Positions 26,711 to 35,585 of a stretch of DNA of 64,000 bases are shown piece after piece (positions within the stretch are counted from its first letter, which is position 1; each line of letters begins with the position of its first letter). The DNA comes from Pseudomonas quebecensis. Its GTDB lineage: Bacteria > Pseudomonadota > Gammaproteobacteria > Pseudomonadales > Pseudomonadaceae. The notes under the pieces are model-generated. The model did no database searches. It was not told the origin of the DNA and saw only the letters and a program-made list of their open reading frames with translations. The DNA lies in assembly GCF_026410085.1 (NCBI RefSeq), contig NZ_CP112866.1:2728001-2792000 (forward strand), given 5' to 3'. The position numbers were made by a program, and so were the translations under genes.

Positions 26711-27225
26711 AGCGCCACCAGCAGACAATGTTCGTAGGCCTGAGCCATGTAGCGTTTGACGGTGCGCTCGGACACATCAAGGCGTTCGGCGATCTCGCGA
26801 TAACCCAGGCCTTCCAATTGACTCCACAGAAAGGCACGGCGCACGAGCACCGGCAAACCGTCGAGCAGTTCATCCAGCGCCTGCAGGGTTTCCAGCAGCA
26901 GCCAGCGCTGTTCGGGCGACGGCACGTTGGCTTCGGGCAAGGTGGACAGGGCATTCAGGTAGGCCTGTTCGAGGCTGCGCCGCTGATGGAAATTGACCAG
27001 CAAACGCTTGCCTACCGTCACCAGGTACGCGCGTGGTTCGTGCACCTGCGCAATCGGCTGGGCACTGGCCAACACCCGCAGAAATGTATCCTGGCTCAGG
27101 TCCGCCGCATCCCAGGCGTTGCCCAGCCGCCGGCGCAGCCAGTTTTCCAGCCAACTGCGGTGGTCACGGTACAAGCTCGACAGCGTCGGTTCGGGGGCGT
27201 GCGTAGGGACAACGGCATCATTCAT
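26707..27225 (-). CDS. ECF sigma factor, FecI-like
   Basis: About 172 residues from ATG 27225. Sigma region 2 is visible as LYRDHRSWLENWLRRRLGNAWDAADLSQDTFLRVL, then YLVTVGKRLLVNFHQRR. Region 4 is ALDELLDGLPVLVRRAFLWSQLEGLGYREIAERLDVSERTVKRYMAQA. This is the iron-starvation FecI subgroup, which normally drives a TonB-dependent siderophore receptor gene. It is coupled to fecR. An imperfect 20-bp palindrome resembling a Fur box lies about 25 bp upstream, so expression is probably iron-repressed. The target receptor is not in the window. Confidence 0.88.
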   Translation of the reverse strand: MNDAVVPTHAPEPTLSSLYRDHRSWLENWLRRRLGNAWDAADLSQDTFLRVLASAQPIAQVHEPRAYLVTVGKRLLVNFHQRRSLEQAYLNALSTLPEANVPSPEQRWLLLETLQALDELLDGLPVLVRRAFLWSQLEGLGYREIAERLDVSERTVKRYMAQAYEHCLLVAL

Positions 27226-27249
27226 GGCAAGCAACCTGCGCGGCGCGAG

Positions 27250-27269
27250 TGAGTCTCAAATGAGATTCA
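27250..27269 (-). promoter_or_regulatory. candidate Fur box upstream of the FecI-like gene
   Basis: TGAGTCTCAAATGAGATTCA is an imperfect 20-bp palindrome (8 of 10 pairs) of the TGAnAATnATTnTCA style and lies 25-44 bp before the sigma-factor ATG, overlapping where its promoter should be. Iron-responsive FecI genes are regularly controlled this way. Confidence 0.55.
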
Positions 27270-27396
27270 TTCTATTTAATATCGCGCAGCTATACCACGA
27301 ACTTTTCCTACATGCTTCTGTAAAAGCTTGCCACGGGTTTTACGTGCGAGATAACCGGTCCGGTTTTGCGCATTCAGGCAACTCGCTGCGGTTTCA

Positions 27397-28842
27397 TTAG
27401 AAGCCGCGCTTGCGCAACCACTGCAAAAAGCCTTTTTTTACCGGCACCACCGGCGCTTCCTGGGTCAGGGCCTGGGCGGCGTGTACGCGGAAATCCAGCA
27501 GGGTTTTCATCGCGTCGCCGATATCGTGTCGGGCATCCAGACACGGGGTCAGGTATTCCTTCTCGATGCGGTACAGGGTGCAGAAGGTTTTGGCGGTGAA
27601 ATCCGCCAGGGTTGCCTCGTCGGACAGGATGCCCGCCTCGCCGATCACCTCGCCCGGGCCCATGCGCCCGGCCTCGAACTTGTGCCCGCCCTTGGTGAGC
27701 ATCACCGACACCACGCCGGACTCGACGATAAACAAATGGTCGCTGACCTCGCCCGCCGGCAGGATCATCTCGCCGGCGCGGTAGGTGCTCAGGGTCATGT
27801 TCTGGCTGAAGGTTTCCTTTTCTTCCTGGCGCAGGGTGGAAAAAATCGTCGAGCTGTCCAACAGCGCCCGTGCGCGGGAAGTCACCACCGGGGCCGCGCT
27901 TTCGGAGGCCGACAACAGACTCACGCCCGCCGCCTGCAGGTGGCGGAAAGCCAGGTCATACAGCTGATTGCGCACCTCACGTTTGAGCGGCATCGCCGGC
28001 ACGAACCCGCTGATCTCGTATTCCACCCCGCCACTGGCGGACGTTTTGAACGCCACGCTGGGCGCCGGCTTGGCCAGCAGCGGACGACAGCCCTGCATGG
28101 CGCGCTCCAACGCTTCGATCACCGTTTGCGGGCGCGCATGGGGGCTGACCTGCAGGCTGACCGCCAGCCCGAACATATCCGCCGGGCGCGAGAAATTGAT
28201 GATCTTGGCCTTGGCCGCCAGGGAATTGGGGATCACCGCCATGCTGCCCTGGGAAGTTTGCAGCCGAGTGGCGCGCCAGTCGATATCGGTGACGCGGCCT
28301 TCGGTGCCGTCGATGGAGATCCAGTCATCCAGTTGGTAGGGCTTGGTGGTATTGAGCACGATCCCGGAAAACACGTCGCTCAAAGTGCTTTGCAGCGCCA
28401 GGCCGACAATGATCGCCACCGCGCCGGACGTGGCGAGCACGCCTTTGACCGGCAGATCGAGCACATAGGCCATGGCGGCGATAATTGCGATGAGGAAAAT
28501 CACCGCGCCCATCAAATCCTGCAACAACCGCCCGGTATGACCGACCCGCTGCATCATCAACGCGCCCAGCAGCACGGTGAGCGTGCGCGCCGCGAACAGC
28601 CACCAGCCGATCTGCAACGCCGTGGCAGCCAGATGCAGCGCCGTGTCATCGGCATAGGGGGCCAACTGCATAGGGTTCATGCCGTCGTTGAACAGCACGG
28701 CGCTGAACACCGCAAAAATGACCAAGCGCGCCGCCAACTTCCAGTTGGCCAGGTTGGGAGAAATAAGGCGCCACACGGCGATGTCAATCAGGATCAGCGC
28801 CAAAGCGCACAGCATCGGGTGGTCAGCGATAAACGAGGGCAT
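27397..28842 (-). CDS. mechanosensitive channel (MscS) with C-terminal cyclic-nucleotide-binding domain
   Basis: A 481-residue membrane channel. Four or five N-terminal transmembrane segments end in the MscS pore helix region VKGVLATSGAVAIIVGLALQSTLSDVFSGI (about 140-170). The MscS beta domain follows (DDWISIDGTEGRVTDIDWRATRLQTSQG and PNSLAAKAKIINFSRP). The C terminus (about 330-460) is a CRP-like cyclic-nucleotide-binding domain with GEMILPAGEVSDHLFIVESG and MGPGEVIGEAGILSDEATLADFTA. This fusion is the bCNG group, in which nucleotide binding rather than tension may gate the pore. The phosphate-binding cassette lacks the usual R-A-A-T sequence (E-A-T-L here), so ligand binding is uncertain. 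Confidence 0.9.
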   Translation of the reverse strand: MPSFIADHPMLCALALILIDIAVWRLISPNLANWKLAARLVIFAVFSAVLFNDGMNPMQLAPYADDTALHLAATALQIGWWLFAARTLTVLLGALMMQRVGHTGRLLQDLMGAVIFLIAIIAAMAYVLDLPVKGVLATSGAVAIIVGLALQSTLSDVFSGIVLNTTKPYQLDDWISIDGTEGRVTDIDWRATRLQTSQGSMAVIPNSLAAKAKIINFSRPADMFGLAVSLQVSPHARPQTVIEALERAMQGCRPLLAKPAPSVAFKTSASGGVEYEISGFVPAMPLKREVRNQLYDLAFRHLQAAGVSLLSASESAAPVVTSRARALLDSSTIFSTLRQEEKETFSQNMTLSTYRAGEMILPAGEVSDHLFIVESGVVSVMLTKGGHKFEAGRMGPGEVIGEAGILSDEATLADFTAKTFCTLYRIEKEYLTPCLDARHDIGDAMKTLLDFRVHAAQALTQEAPVVPVKKGFLQWLRKRGF

Positions 28843-28922
28843 CCAGGCGACTCCAGGGCGAATGACGGGAAGATCGCATGAAATGAGCCTATCGGAAACA
28901 AATTGTGTCGTGACGCCCCCTC

Positions 28923-28993
28923 GGGGTTATGCACCAAAAAACCCCATCGGTGGTGAACGAGCTTGCCTCGCACAAGGCCGGTTCATTCACCAC
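28923..28993 (-). terminator. paired hairpins downstream of the pirin gene
   Basis: GTGGTGAA (28950-28957) pairs with TTCACCAC (28986-28993), and GGGGTT (28923-28928) pairs with AACCCC (28940-28945). On the pirin transcript strand the first stem is followed by GATGGGGTTTTTT, giving a U-rich exit. They separate the pirin gene from the channel gene on the same strand. Confidence 0.45.
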
Positions 28994-29007
28994 AAAAAAG
29001 GGGCCGC

Positions 29008-29868
29008 TCACATCCGCCCGAACTTGCCGGATTGAAAATCCGCAAAGGCCTGATGAATCTCCTGCTCGGTGTTCATCACAAACGGTCCATGCCCCACGAT
29101 GGGCTCATCGATCGGCTCGCCGCTGAGCAGCAATACCTTGGCGTCGTCATTGGACTCCAAGGTTAATTGGTGCCCATCACGCTCGAACAACGCCAATTGC
29201 CCTTGGCGCGCGACTTCCTCGCCATTGATCAACAGCGTTCCGCGCAGGATCACCAGGGCAGTGTTACGCCCGGCATGCAGGTCCAGGGTCACCGGTTTGC
29301 CGGGATTGAGCCGCAGATCCCACACATCAATGGCTATAAACGTGCGCGCAGGCCCCTTGGCACCGGCGAACTCACCGGCGATCAAACGCAGTTGCCCGGC
29401 GTCGTCGGCCAGAGGCAGCACCGGGATATCGGCGTCGACGATGGTTTGGTAACCCGCCTCGGCCATCTTGTCCTTGGCCGGCAGGTTGACCCACAGCTGC
29501 ACCATCTCCAGCGCACCGCCGCGGCGAGCAAACGCTGGGGAATGAAACTCCTCATGCAGGATGCCCTTGGCCGCCGTCATCCATTGCACATCACCTGGGC
29601 CGATAGTGCCGCCGGCTCCGGTGGAGTCGCGGTGCTCGACTTCACCGTCGTAAACGATGGTCACGGTTTCAAACCCGCGATGGGGGTGCTGGCCCACACC
29701 ACGACGCTGTTCGGTCGGGGTGAATTGCGCCGGGCCGGCGTGGTCCAGCAGCAGGAATGGGCTGATGTGCTTGCCCATCGAGTCGTAGGAAAACAGCGTA
29801 CGCACCGGAAAGCCATCGCCCACCCAGTGGCCGCGAGGGCTGGTGTAGATGCCGATTAATTTTTTCAT
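29008..29868 (-). CDS. pirin-family protein
   Basis: A 286-residue bicupin. The N-terminal cupin holds the conserved metal-ligand region SPFLLLDHAGP, then HPHRGFETVTIVYDGEVEHRDSTGAGGTIGPGDVQWMTAAKGILHEEF with the expected histidines and glutamate. The C-terminal cupin contains LHAGRNTALVILRGTLLINGEEV. Some bacterial pirins act as quercetin dioxygenases or redox sensors. GGAGGT lies 5 nt before ATG 29868. An 18-bp palindrome 73-90 bp upstream matches the azoR/LysR operator, suggesting co-regulation with azoR as part of a quinone/flavonoid response. Confidence 0.88.
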   Translation of the reverse strand: MKKLIGIYTSPRGHWVGDGFPVRTLFSYDSMGKHISPFLLLDHAGPAQFTPTEQRRGVGQHPHRGFETVTIVYDGEVEHRDSTGAGGTIGPGDVQWMTAAKGILHEEFHSPAFARRGGALEMVQLWVNLPAKDKMAEAGYQTIVDADIPVLPLADDAGQLRLIAGEFAGAKGPARTFIAIDVWDLRLNPGKPVTLDLHAGRNTALVILRGTLLINGEEVARQGQLALFERDGHQLTLESNDDAKVLLLSGEPIDEPIVGHGPFVMNTEQEIHQAFADFQSGKFGRM

Positions 29869-29940
29869 GATGTACCTCCAAAGTGGGTACACCATACGGC
29901 CGACGGCACATTAGCACTAGACGGCAAACCTGGCCTGGAT

Positions 29941-29958
29941 TGTCCTATGTATAGGACA
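29941..29958. promoter_or_regulatory. 18-bp palindrome TGTCCTAT-GT-ATAGGACA upstream of the pirin gene
   Basis: Perfect 8-bp arms around two bases. Its TGTCC-N8-GGACA core is identical in half-sites and spacing to the repeat between azoR and its LysR gene (16723-16742). It overlaps the Bcr/CflA stop codon and is centred about 82 bp before the pirin ATG, a usual position for a LysR activation site. Confidence 0.6.
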
Positions 29959-31150
29959 GTTCCGCCGGCAGACGCGCGCGCAGCAGGTAAAACCCCAACC
30001 CCGCCAGGATCGCAGAACCGGCCTGGATCATGATCATCGGCGTCGCGCTGCCGTCGTGCAGGTGGCTCAACAACAGGCCGCTGCAGGTCGCTCCGAACAT
30101 CTGCGCAAACCCCATCAGCCCTGCTGCCAGGCCGGCGCGGTGAGCATTGGGCATCACCGCGCCGGTGACCGCGCCCGGCAGCACCAGACCGCCGCCGAGG
30201 GTGGCGAGGGCTATCGGAATATCCAGCCCCAGCACCGACAAGCCGAACACTTGATAGATCACCAGCGCCGACACCCCACCCAGCGCCACCAGCGTCACGC
30301 CCCTGGTCACAATGCGCTGGGCCCCCAGGCGCATGATATTGCGTCGGGTATAGGTGGAGCCGACGATCAACATCGACACGATCAGGCCGAAATTGATGCC
30401 GTACGCCAGACTGCTGAAACCCAGCAGATTGATAAACACCGCCGACGAACCGGCGATTACCGCAAACATCGCGCCGTAGGTGCACGCCAGTGCCACCGCG
30501 TAGGCCCGGTAGGGTCGGTCTTTGAGCAGATTCAGGTATTGCCCGCCAAGGGTGCGCCAGTGGCCGGCCCTGGGGTCCAGGGCGTGATTGCTCTCGCGGA
30601 AAAACAGCAGCGCCAGCAGCCACACGACGCTGCCCATCACCGCCGCGAACAGGATCGGTGCGCGCCAGCCCGCATAGTTGATCAGCAGCCCACCGACCAT
30701 CGGCGCCACCACGATCGCGTAGAGCATGCCGATCATGGTCAACGCCAGTGCCGGCCCCGCCTCGGCCCTCCACACGTCCCGCACCACCGTGCGCGCCAGC
30801 ACCAATGCCGCGCAGGCACCCAGGCCTTGCATGACGCGGGCGGCAATGAACTGCTGGATGTCGTTGACCAGCAACATCGACAGGGTCGCCAACCCATACA
30901 GCGCCAGGCCGCCAAGCAAAACCGGACGCCGGCCGACACGGTCCGACAACGGCCCGAATATCAACTGCCCCAGGCCAAACGCCGCGACAAACGCCGACAG
31001 TGCCATCAACGCCGAGCCCGTCGGCGCCACCAGCGCATGCTCGATCGCGCCCAATCCGGGAATGATCAATTGGGTCGAGACTTCCCCCAGCGCCGTGAGG
31101 GCCACCAGTAAAAACAGCAGGCTGCGCGATGGGACCGGGGCGTTTGTCAT
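29945..31150 (-). CDS. Bcr/CflA-family multidrug MFS transporter
   Basis: A 401-residue 12-TM drug:H+ antiporter of the DHA1 Bcr/CflA type: IIPGLGAIEHAL, GLGQLIFGPLSDRVGRRPVLLGGL (loop 2-3 motif), RVMQGLGACAALVLARTVVRDVW (motif C region) and GGLLINYAGWRAPILF. The start is ATG 31150; the longer open frame rightwards is antisense to the RND adaptor gene. It is divergent from the RND operon at 31250 with 99 bp between them. No regulator gene is adjacent. Likely exports antibiotics or toxic metabolites. Confidence 0.88.
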   Translation of the reverse strand: MTNAPVPSRSLLFLLVALTALGEVSTQLIIPGLGAIEHALVAPTGSALMALSAFVAAFGLGQLIFGPLSDRVGRRPVLLGGLALYGLATLSMLLVNDIQQFIAARVMQGLGACAALVLARTVVRDVWRAEAGPALALTMIGMLYAIVVAPMVGGLLINYAGWRAPILFAAVMGSVVWLLALLFFRESNHALDPRAGHWRTLGGQYLNLLKDRPYRAYAVALACTYGAMFAVIAGSSAVFINLLGFSSLAYGINFGLIVSMLIVGSTYTRRNIMRLGAQRIVTRGVTLVALGGVSALVIYQVFGLSVLGLDIPIALATLGGGLVLPGAVTGAVMPNAHRAGLAAGLMGFAQMFGATCSGLLLSHLHDGSATPMIMIQAGSAILAGLGFYLLRARLPAELSYT

Positions 31151-31249
31151 AGGGGATATCCGGGGCTGGATTAATTTATATTTCGACCATAATATGGGCA
31201 AAAAATTATGTCCATCATTTTTTGCCCGTTGGTTACTCCGGAGCCCGCC

Positions 31250-32353
31250 ATGCCCCTTCTCCCCATGCGTCTGCTGACACCCCTGGCGCTGCTGACCGTT
31301 CTCAGCGGCTGCAACAGCCAGGCCGACACCCCCACCGCCGCGCCTGTGCGCCCGGTGCTCGCCGCCAAGGTCGAAGCCGCCGGCACCCAGCAAAGCGCCT
31401 ACACCGGCGTGGTCGCCGCTCGCACCGAGAGCGACCTGGGCTTTCGCGTTGGCGGCAAGGTGATCGAGCGCAAGGTCGATCCAGGCCAGCACGTGTCCCG
31501 TGGCGATACCTTGCTGGTACTGGATGTGGGCGACTTCGAACTGGCCCTGCGTTCGGCAAAAAACCGTGTCAACGCCGCCCAGGCCCAATTGCGCCAGCGC
31601 CGTGACGATGCCAACCGCTACCAGCGCCTGGCCAGCACCGGGGCCGTGTCGCGGCAGATCTTCGATCAGTCGGCGACCAACCTGCACGTTGCCGAAGCCG
31701 AACTGGCAGCGGCGCAATCCGACGCCAGCCAGATCGAAAACCGTCGCGCCTACTCGGTGCTCAAGGCCGACGGCGACGGCATCATCACCGACGTGCGTGC
31801 AGACCGCGGCCAGGTCGTCGCCGAAGGCCAGATCGTGGTGCGGCTGGCCCATGACGGCGCGCGTGAAGCCGTCGTCAACCTGCCGGAAAACAACCGCGAG
31901 CTGGCCGCGCAGAAAGCCCTGGCCTTCCCGTTCGGCGCACCGGACCAGACCGTGACCGCTACCCTGCGTGAGCTGTCCGCCAGTGCCGACCCCACCACCC
32001 GCACCTACCGCGCCCGCTATGTGCTGCAGGGCGCCGTCGAGCGCTTCGCCCTCGGCTCGACCATCACCGTGCGCCTGCAAGGTAACGGTCAGACCCAGCA
32101 GACCCGCGTCCCCATCGGCGCGCTGTACGACGCCGGGCATGGCACCGGCGTGTGGGTGATCGGTGCCGAAAACCGCCTCAGCTTCGCCCCGGTCACCGTG
32201 GCCAGCCTCGGCCAGGAAGACGCTTTGCTCGCCGGCGGCGTCAGTCCGGGCCAGGTGGTCGTTGCGTTAGGCGCGCACTTATTGCACAGCGGCGACACCG
32301 TGCGCCTGCTGCCCGCCCAGGCGCTGGCTCTCAACCGTAAACAGGACAACTGA
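31250..32353 (+). CDS. RND efflux periplasmic adaptor (lipoprotein)
   Basis: A 367-residue membrane-fusion protein that bridges the inner-membrane RND pump to an outer-membrane channel. The lipobox LTVLSGC places the lipidated Cys at residue 21 when starting at ATG 31250, which has GGAG upstream; the earlier in-frame ATG 31208 would spoil the signal. The lipoyl domain has SDLGFRVGGKVIERKVDPGQHVSRGDTLLVLD, a helical hairpin follows (RSAKNRVNAAQAQLRQRRDDANRYQRL), then the beta-barrel. It ends 2 bp before the pump gene, so the two form an operon. Confidence 0.9.
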   Translation: MPLLPMRLLTPLALLTVLSGCNSQADTPTAAPVRPVLAAKVEAAGTQQSAYTGVVAARTESDLGFRVGGKVIERKVDPGQHVSRGDTLLVLDVGDFELALRSAKNRVNAAQAQLRQRRDDANRYQRLASTGAVSRQIFDQSATNLHVAEAELAAAQSDASQIENRRAYSVLKADGDGIITDVRADRGQVVAEGQIVVRLAHDGAREAVVNLPENNRELAAQKALAFPFGAPDQTVTATLRELSASADPTTRTYRARYVLQGAVERFALGSTITVRLQGNGQTQQTRVPIGALYDAGHGTGVWVIGAENRLSFAPVTVASLGQEDALLAGGVSPGQVVVALGAHLLHSGDTVRLLPAQALALNRKQDN

Positions 32354-32355
32354 AC

Positions 32356-35300
32356 ATGCGCGGCATCAACCTCTCCGAACTGGCGGTCAAGCACCGCGCC
32401 GTCACGCTGTTTCTTATCCTGGCGATCCTCGCGGCAGGCGTCTTCTCCTTCGGCAAACTGGGGCGCGCCGAAGACCCGTCATTCACCGTGAAGGTGATGA
32501 CCATCACCGCCGCCTGGCCCGGCGCCACCGCCCGGGAAATGCAGGAACAAGTCGCTGATCGTCTGGAAAAACGCCTGCAGGAACTGGACTACTACGACCG
32601 CGTCGAGACCATCGCTCAGCCGGGTTTCGTGTCGATGCGCATGACATTCCTGGAATCCACACGGCCCGGTGAAATCCAGGATTTGTTTTACCAGACGCGC
32701 AAAAAGCTCAGCGACGAAGCCACTCGCCTGCCCAATGGCGTGATCGGGCCGTTCTTCAATGACGAATATTCAGACGTGTACTTTGCGCTGTACGCCCTGG
32801 AAGCCGAGCACCTGCCCCACCGCCAGCAGGTACAGATGGCCGAGGATCTGCGCCAGAATCTGCTTACCGTGCCGGGGGTGAAGAAGGTCAATATCCTCGG
32901 TGAACAGGCGCAGCGGATCTTTGTGGAGTTTTCCTACGAGCGCTTGGCAACCCTGGGTATCACGCCGGCGCAGATCTTTGCCGCCCTCGCCGCGCAGAAC
33001 GCGGTGGCGCCGTCGGGTTTTGTCGAGACCGCCGGCGCCCGTGCGTATATCCGCATCGACGGCGCCTTCGACAGCCTTTCGCTGATCGAAAACGTGCCGT
33101 TGGTCGCCAATGGTCGCGTGCTGCGCATCGCCGACGTGGCCAGCGTCAGCCGTGGCTACGAAGACCCACCCAGCTACCGCATCCGTCATCAGGGCGACCC
33201 GGCGCTGATGCTGGGCGTAATCATGCAGAAAAAATGGAACGGCCTGGAGTTGGATAAAAGCCTGCAGGCCGAGGAAGCGCGGATCCAGGCCGACCTGCCC
33301 CAGGGCGTGAATTTTGCCAAGGTGTCCGACCAGGCAAAAAACATCAGCCTGGCGGTGAACGAGTTCATGCTCAAATTCTTCGTCGCGCTGGCGGTGGTGA
33401 TGGTCATCAGCCTGCTGGCCCTGGGTTTTCGCGTCGGGCTGGTGGTGGCGGCGGCGGTACCGCTGACACTGTCGATTGTTTTCGTGATCATGCTGGTCAC
33501 CGGGCGCGAATTCGACCGCATTACCCTCGGCGCACTGATTATCTCCCTGGGTCTGCTGGTGGACGACGCAATCATTGCCATCGAGATGATGGTGGTCAAA
33601 CTTGAAGAAGGCTTTGACCGCATCCACGCCGCCACCTTCGCCTGGAGCTCCACGGCGGCGCCGATGCTGACCGGCACGCTGGTGACCATCATCGGTTTCC
33701 TGCCGGTGGGGTTTGCGCGTTCCGGCGCCGGGGAATATGCCGGCAATATCTTCTGGATCGTCGGCTTCGCCCTGATCGCTTCATGGCTGGTGGCAGTGGT
33801 GTTCACGCCCTACCTGGGGGTGAAACTGCTGCCGGCGATCAAACCGGTGCCCGGCGGCCATGACGCCATCTACGCCGGCCGCTATTACCAGAGGCTGCGC
33901 AATCTGGTCGAGACCTGCGTGCGCCGGCGCTGGCTGGTCACCGGGCTGGTGGTCGCGGCCTTTGTACTGTGCGTGCTGGGCATGGCCGTGGTGAAAAAAC
34001 AATTTTTCCCCAACTCCGACCGTTCCGAGTTGATCCTGGAGGTGTACATGCCGCCGGGCAGCGCCTTTAAAAGCACCGAGGCGGTCGCCGCGCAATTGGA
34101 AAAAGCGCTGTTGCAGGAGCCGCAGACCCGCATGGTCGACACTTATGTGGGCGGCGGCGCGCCTCGGTTCTTTCTGTCATTGAACCCGGAAATGCCCGAC
34201 CCGGCGTTCGCCAAACTGATCGTGCAAACCCCCGACTCCCACGCACGCGACGCGTTGAAACTGCGCATGCGCGAGCGTATTGCGGCCGGCGAATTCCCGG
34301 CGGCGCGGGTGCGCGTCACCCAATTGCTGTTCGGCCCTCCCGTACCGTTCCCGGTGGTGTTTCGCGTGTCCGGCCCGGATGCGGATGTGCTGCGCGGCGT
34401 AGCCGAAGATGTGCGCAACGTCGTCGCCGCCAACCGGCTGACCCACGACGCGTTCCTTGATTGGGGCGAGCGCACCAGCGGTTATCGCCTGGTCCTGGAC
34501 CAGGATCGCCTGCGCCTGCTGGGCTTTACGCCTGACGAGGTCAAGTCCCAGCTCAACGCGCTGCTCAGCGGTAACCCGATCACCGAAGTGCGCGAGGGCA
34601 ACCGCACCGTGTCGGTGGTGGCCCGTGCCCAGGGCAGCCAGCGAGAAAACCTCGGCAACCTCAACAATATGACCCTGACCAACAGCGCCGGCACGGCGGT
34701 GCCGCTGGCCCAGGTGGGGCACTTGCAGGCAGTGATGGAGGACCCGATCCTCAAGCGCCGCAACCGCGCCAATACCGTGGAAGTGCGCGCCGACATCGTC
34801 GACGGCGTCCAACCGCCGGACGTGGAAATGGCCGTGTACAAAGACCTGCAACCGCTGATCGCGCAGTTGCCCACGGGCTATCGCATCGAAATCGGCGGCC
34901 CGGTGGAAGAAAGTGCCAAGGCCAACGTGGCCCTGGCCGCGCTCTTCCCGATCATGATCCTGCTGACGCTCACGGTGATCATGTTTCAGGTCCGCTCGTT
35001 CGGCGTGATGCTCATGGTTTTCGCCACCGCGCCGCTGGGCTTGATTGGCGCGGTGCCGACTTTGCTGCTGTTCAACCAGCCGTTTGGGTTCAACGCCATC
35101 CTCGGGCTGATCGGCATCGGCGGGATACTGATGCGCAACACCCTGATCTTCACCGACCAGATCCGCCAGAACCAGGACCACGGCATGGCCATCCGCGAGG
35201 CGATCATCGAAGCCACCGTACGCCGCGCCCGGCCGGTGGTGCTGACCGCGCTTGCAGCGGCGCTGGCGTTTATCCCGCTGACGCTCTCGGTGTTCTGGTC

Positions 35301-35439
35301 TTCCCTGGCCTACGTGCTGATCGGCGGGGTGCTGGTGGGCACCGTGTTGACGCTGCTGTTTCTGCCGGCGCTGTGCAGCCTGGTGCTGGGGCGGGAGAAG
35401 ACCAAGGTTGTCGAAACGTCCCACATAACCGCCGGATAA
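32356..35439 (+). CDS. RND-family efflux permease (AcrB/HAE-1-like)
   Basis: A 1027-residue proton-driven exporter with the two-fold repeated RND plan: TM1 at about residues 12-32, a large periplasmic loop, TM2-6 (about 335-480), then the second half with TM7 at about 530 and TM8-12 at about 850-1010. The proton-relay aspartates are visible in LGLLVDDAIIAIE. The second half has VALAALFPIMILLTLTVIMFQ and GIGGILMRNTLIFTDQI, with N replacing the usual D of the matching motif. No TolC-like gene is in the operon, so an external channel must be recruited. Substrates are unknown. Confidence 0.92.
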   Translation: MRGINLSELAVKHRAVTLFLILAILAAGVFSFGKLGRAEDPSFTVKVMTITAAWPGATAREMQEQVADRLEKRLQELDYYDRVETIAQPGFVSMRMTFLESTRPGEIQDLFYQTRKKLSDEATRLPNGVIGPFFNDEYSDVYFALYALEAEHLPHRQQVQMAEDLRQNLLTVPGVKKVNILGEQAQRIFVEFSYERLATLGITPAQIFAALAAQNAVAPSGFVETAGARAYIRIDGAFDSLSLIENVPLVANGRVLRIADVASVSRGYEDPPSYRIRHQGDPALMLGVIMQKKWNGLELDKSLQAEEARIQADLPQGVNFAKVSDQAKNISLAVNEFMLKFFVALAVVMVISLLALGFRVGLVVAAAVPLTLSIVFVIMLVTGREFDRITLGALIISLGLLVDDAIIAIEMMVVKLEEGFDRIHAATFAWSSTAAPMLTGTLVTIIGFLPVGFARSGAGEYAGNIFWIVGFALIASWLVAVVFTPYLGVKLLPAIKPVPGGHDAIYAGRYYQRLRNLVETCVRRRWLVTGLVVAAFVLCVLGMAVVKKQFFPNSDRSELILEVYMPPGSAFKSTEAVAAQLEKALLQEPQTRMVDTYVGGGAPRFFLSLNPEMPDPAFAKLIVQTPDSHARDALKLRMRERIAAGEFPAARVRVTQLLFGPPVPFPVVFRVSGPDADVLRGVAEDVRNVVAANRLTHDAFLDWGERTSGYRLVLDQDRLRLLGFTPDEVKSQLNALLSGNPITEVREGNRTVSVVARAQGSQRENLGNLNNMTLTNSAGTAVPLAQVGHLQAVMEDPILKRRNRANTVEVRADIVDGVQPPDVEMAVYKDLQPLIAQLPTGYRIEIGGPVEESAKANVALAALFPIMILLTLTVIMFQVRSFGVMLMVFATAPLGLIGAVPTLLLFNQPFGFNAILGLIGIGGILMRNTLIFTDQIRQNQDHGMAIREAIIEATVRRARPVVLTALAAALAFIPLTLSVFWSSLAYVLIGGVLVGTVLTLLFLPALCSLVLGREKTKVVETSHITAG

Positions 35440-35474
35440 GCTCTACTCCTCTGCACTAAGAACCGCTGCAAAGT

Positions 35475-35501
35475 CCCTCGCCTGATCACACAGTGCGAGG
35501 G
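35475..35501. terminator. hairpin between the RND and Rhs genes
   Basis: CCCTCGC (35475-35481) pairs with GCGAGGG (35495-35501) around a 13-nt loop, 35 bp after the RND stop. A GTG at 35493 that would extend the Rhs frame falls inside this stem, which argues against that start. No T-tract follows. Confidence 0.4.
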
Positions 35502-35585
35502 ATTGCAGATGGTTTGTTTCGTGATGGCCCTGGTTGTTGGGGCCGTGTCTTGATTCCGGTCATTGCCAGCGTTGTCCTGGCACCC

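Noticed and set aside
30056..31111. A 351-codon frame antisense to the Bcr/CflA gene
   Set aside because: The translation is dominated by Gln, His and Arg, typical of the shadow of a GC-rich membrane-protein gene, while the opposite strand is a clear transporter.
35493..35585. Extending the Rhs gene to GTG 35493
   Set aside because: That codon lies within a 7-bp hairpin after the RND gene and lacks a ribosome site; ATG 35586 or TTG 35550 is more plausible.
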